Below, piece by piece: positions 13,040 to 14,601 of a stretch of DNA of 14,601 bases (within the stretch, counting starts at the first letter, position 1; the number at the start of each line of letters is the position of its first letter). The position numbers and the translations under genes are program-made. The notes under the pieces were generated by a model that was given only the letters and a program-made list of their open reading frames with translations, searched no databases and was not told the DNA's origin. This DNA is from SG8-41 sp035620515 (lineage in GTDB: Bacteria > Pseudomonadota > Gammaproteobacteria > Burkholderiales > SG8-41): assembly GCA_035620515.1 (NCBI GenBank), contig DASPGR010000076.1:1-14601 (forward strand), written 5' to 3'.

Positions 13040-13712
13040 CGCGGGCTCCGAGGCGGTAGCCGATGCCGTGCAGGGTCCGGATCGGATCGTAGCCGCCTGC
13101 ACGCTGCAGCTCACGCCGCAGCACGTGCATGTGGCTGCGCAAGGTGTCGCTCGTTTCCTGTTCCCCACCCCACACGGCGGTTTCCAGCTCCTTGCGGCTG
13201 AACACGCGGTCCGGATCCGACATGAGCGCTTCGAGGAGGCGAATGCATTTCGGCGGCAGCTTCATCTCCTGTCCGCAAAAGCGCGCGGTCAGGCTCCTGG
13301 GATCGAATAGGAGGTCGCCTACGGTCAGCTCCTGGTGCGAGACGCGCCCGGCGCGCCGCTTGTGCAAGGCAAGGAGGCGGGCCTCGACCTCCTTCAGGGC
13401 GAACGGCTTCACGAGGTAGTCATCCGTTCCCCCGGAAAATCCGTTGAGCTTGTCCTGCAGGGTGTCGCGCGCGGTGAGCATCAGAACCGGCGTATCGTTG
13501 TGCGCCTGCTCGCGCAGCTTGCGGCAAAGCGTGATGCCGTCCATGCCGGGGAGGCCGAGGTCGAGAACGACCGCATCGAACTCGCCCGTCACCGCGAGGT
13601 GGAGCCCCGTGACGCCATCGCCCGCGGCATCCACCGAGTGCCCGCGCGCCTCCAGAAAATCATAGAGATTCGCGGCAATGGCCGGATCGTCTTCGATGAT
13701 CAGTACGCGCAC
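13029..13712 (-). CDS. OmpR/PmrA-family response regulator
   Basis: A 227-residue transcription factor. The receiver domain (1-118) has the acidic pair D8-D9 (IIEDD), phospho-accepting D51 (VVLDLGLPGMDG), T80 and K102 (VKPF). A winged-helix DNA-binding domain (about 127-222) ends with the typical SDTLRSHMHVLRREL recognition helix and IRTLHGIGYRL wing. The GTG start at 13712 matches the family opening (VRVLIIEDD); GTG 13766 would add 18 unconserved residues through a repeat region. Neither has a clear ribosome site. The gene is 63 bases after bpt and overlaps the kinase. The likely target is the CTTCAC direct repeat at 11749-11765; autoregulation is not evident, since no similar repeat lies upstream of this gene. 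Confidence 0.93.
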   Translation of the reverse strand: MRVLIIEDDPAIAANLYDFLEARGHSVDAAGDGVTGLHLAVTGEFDAVVLDLGLPGMDGITLCRKLREQAHNDTPVLMLTARDTLQDKLNGFSGGTDDYLVKPFALKEVEARLLALHKRRAGRVSHQELTVGDLLFDPRSLTARFCGQEMKLPPKCIRLLEALMSDPDRVFSRKELETAVWGGEQETSDTLRSHMHVLRRELQRAGGYDPIRTLHGIGYRLGARGEA

Positions 13713-13720
13713 TGGGTTCA

Positions 13721-13766
13721 GTGGCCGGTGATCAGGGACCGGTGACCCGCGAGCGGGGCCGGCCAC
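13721..13766. repeat. Inverted and 14-base tandem repeat between bpt and the response regulator
   Basis: GTGGCCGG (13721-13728) pairs with CCGGCCAC (13759-13766) as a perfect 8-bp stem. Inside it are two adjacent 14-base units beginning CCGGTGA (13725 and 13739), identical at 11 of 14 positions. There is no T-run in either direction. The GGTGATCAGGGACCGG-type wording resembles low-complexity intergenic repeats of some betaproteobacteria. It could act as a weak bpt terminator, or it may mark a junction where the accessory block joined. Confidence 0.55.
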
Positions 13767-13775
13767 TCATCGCGG

Positions 13776-14513
13776 TCACGCTTTCCGTGGCTCGGTGACC
13801 GCCTGCCAGCGTCCGTCGATGAGGCCCTGCATGGGCTGGAACTGGATCTTGTAGGCCATCTTGCGGCTCTGCGCGATCCAGTAGCCGAGATAGAGATAGG
13901 GCAGGTCGAGCTTGCGGCACAACTCGATCTGCCAGAGGATGTTATAGGTCCCGAAGCTCGCGCCGTCCACGTCCGGATCGAAGAACGTGTAGACCGACGA
14001 CAGCCCGTCCTGGAGCTGATCGAGTATGGAGACCATGCGCAGCGCCCCGTTCTCGCGGAACTCCACGAGGCGCGTCTCGACGTTGCTTTGCAGCAGGAAA
14101 TGCCGGTACTGCTCGCGGCTGTCCTGGTCCATGCCGCCGCCGGCGTGCCGGCGCGACTGGTAGCGCAGGTAAAGCGAGTAATGCTCGGGGCTGTACTTGA
14201 GCTCCAGGAGCTCGGACTTGAGGCCACCGTGCCGCCTGAGGGTCCGGCGCTGCGAGCGCGAGGGCTCGAACTCCTCGGACAGGATGCGCACCGGCACGCA
14301 CGCGCGGCAATGATCGCAATAGGGACGGTAGGTGAAGGCGCCGCTCCTGCGGAATCCCGCGCGCACGAGCTCGCTGTAGACGGCGCTGTCGATGAGATGA
14401 CTCGGCGTTGCAACCTGGGAGCGCGCCATCCGGTCGGTGAGATAGCTGCACGGATAGGGCGCGGTTGCGTAGAACTGCAGTACCGACAGCGGAAAGTCAG
14501 TCAAATAGGTCAT
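13776..14513 (-). CDS. bpt: Aspartate/glutamate leucyltransferase (Bpt, ATE1-like)
   Basis: A 245-residue aminoacyl-tRNA-protein transferase that adds leucine to proteins with N-terminal Asp or Glu, making them substrates of ClpS-ClpAP. The N-terminal cysteines of the ATE family are present: C22 (YPCSYL) and C66, C69, C72 (YCDHCRAC). Other hallmarks are SGAFTYRPYC, VPVRI, the Arg-rich SRSQRRTLRR (about 85-94), and a GNAT-like C-terminal half with SSVYTFFDP, GTYNILWQIE, YLYLGYWI and MAYKIQFQPMQ. Bacterial length and motif pattern favour Bpt over a true arginyltransferase. AAGGTGG precedes the ATG, and the start overlaps the end of aat by 17 bases. In betaproteobacteria it is often followed by pyrD; here a two-component system follows instead. 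Confidence 0.95.
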   Translation of the reverse strand: MTYLTDFPLSVLQFYATAPYPCSYLTDRMARSQVATPSHLIDSAVYSELVRAGFRRSGAFTYRPYCDHCRACVPVRILSEEFEPSRSQRRTLRRHGGLKSELLELKYSPEHYSLYLRYQSRRHAGGGMDQDSREQYRHFLLQSNVETRLVEFRENGALRMVSILDQLQDGLSSVYTFFDPDVDGASFGTYNILWQIELCRKLDLPYLYLGYWIAQSRKMAYKIQFQPMQGLIDGRWQAVTEPRKA

Positions 14514-14601
14514 CGTCGATACGCCACCTTGATGCCGTCGCGGGATAGTTTACCAAGGTTGCGAGCTTTCGGATGAATTCCGCGCGCGGAATCTCCCGGG
14601 C
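14497..14601 (-). CDS. aat: Leucyl/phenylalanyl-tRNA-protein transferase, C-terminal end only
   Basis: The minus strand is open from the right edge to a TGA at 14499-14497, giving the last 34 residues. They begin AREIPRAEFIRKLATLV, which matches the conserved LGAREIPRxxFL segment near the end of Aat, and finish with a short variable tail (WRIDDDLFD). Aat adds Leu or Phe to proteins with N-terminal Arg or Lys for ClpS-ClpAP degradation. It overlaps bpt by 17 bases in another frame, the expected aat-bpt arrangement. The gene continues beyond the window; nothing indicates that it is broken. Confidence 0.85.
   Translation of the reverse strand, partial: AREIPRAEFIRKLATLVNYPATASRWRIDDDLFD

Noticed and set aside
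13040..13168. Upstream extension of the histidine kinase by 43 codons, giving a Cys-rich N-terminus
   Set aside because: It is the response-regulator C-terminus in another frame; GTG 13039 has a good ribosome site and is followed by a normal TM1.
12374..13201. Plus-strand open frame of 275 codons
   Set aside because: It is antisense to the histidine kinase and the regulator end, with low-information Arg/Gly/His composition.
1..14601. CRISPR arrays, tRNA or rRNA genes
   Set aside because: No regularly spaced long repeats and no cloverleaf or rRNA-like sequence were seen on either strand.

Overview
The window is GC-rich, densely coded bacterial chromosome. Gene content and order point to a betaproteobacterium or a close relative: an aat-bpt N-degron gene pair with pyrD nearby, a membrane-anchorless RnfB/RsxB-type ferredoxin protein with nth nearby, a class 2 PyrD, and an OmpR/PmrA-type two-component system. 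This placement rests on remembered gene order, not on a search. No rRNA, tRNA or CRISPR array was seen.

Layout, left to right. The first 121 bases are the N-terminus of an IS110-family transposase running off the left edge (minus strand). Its untranslated left end lies somewhere between 122 and 286. Next come nth (endonuclease III, minus), then a plus-strand pair: a secreted SH3-domain protein translationally coupled to a secreted M48 zinc metalloprotease. The protease converges, with a 4-base overlap, on a minus-strand operon pyrD - ald - rsxB (5255 to 2511).

From 5327 to 13712 lies an accessory block, all on the minus strand. An OmpR-type response regulator and a histidine kinase (overlapping by 11 bases) are followed by a 109-base gap. 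That gap holds a perfect 11-base-period direct repeat (CTTCAC-N5-CTTCAC) resembling a PmrA-type box. Then comes a six-gene unit in which every junction overlaps or is 4 bases apart: a 'thermostable hemolysin' family protein (GNAT/acyl-transferase-like), an AMP-binding acyl ligase, a heme-oxygenase-fold diiron oxidase, a short-chain dehydrogenase, an LtaS/OpgB-type membrane sulfatase-fold transferase, and a PAP2 phosphatase. My reading is that a two-component system controls a cassette that activates, oxidises, reduces and transfers an acyl-type substrate, together with two envelope enzymes. No characterised pathway known to me has this composition, so it is the best candidate for an undescribed system here.

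The right edge carries bpt (complete) and the last 34 codons of aat, overlapping by 17 bases; both serve the bacterial N-degron pathway. The accessory block therefore sits between bpt and pyrD, which I recall as neighbours in many betaproteobacteria. The two boundaries share a GGGTTCAG-N3-CCGG motif and short repeats of 14-base period, consistent with insertion or recombination at intergenic repeats.
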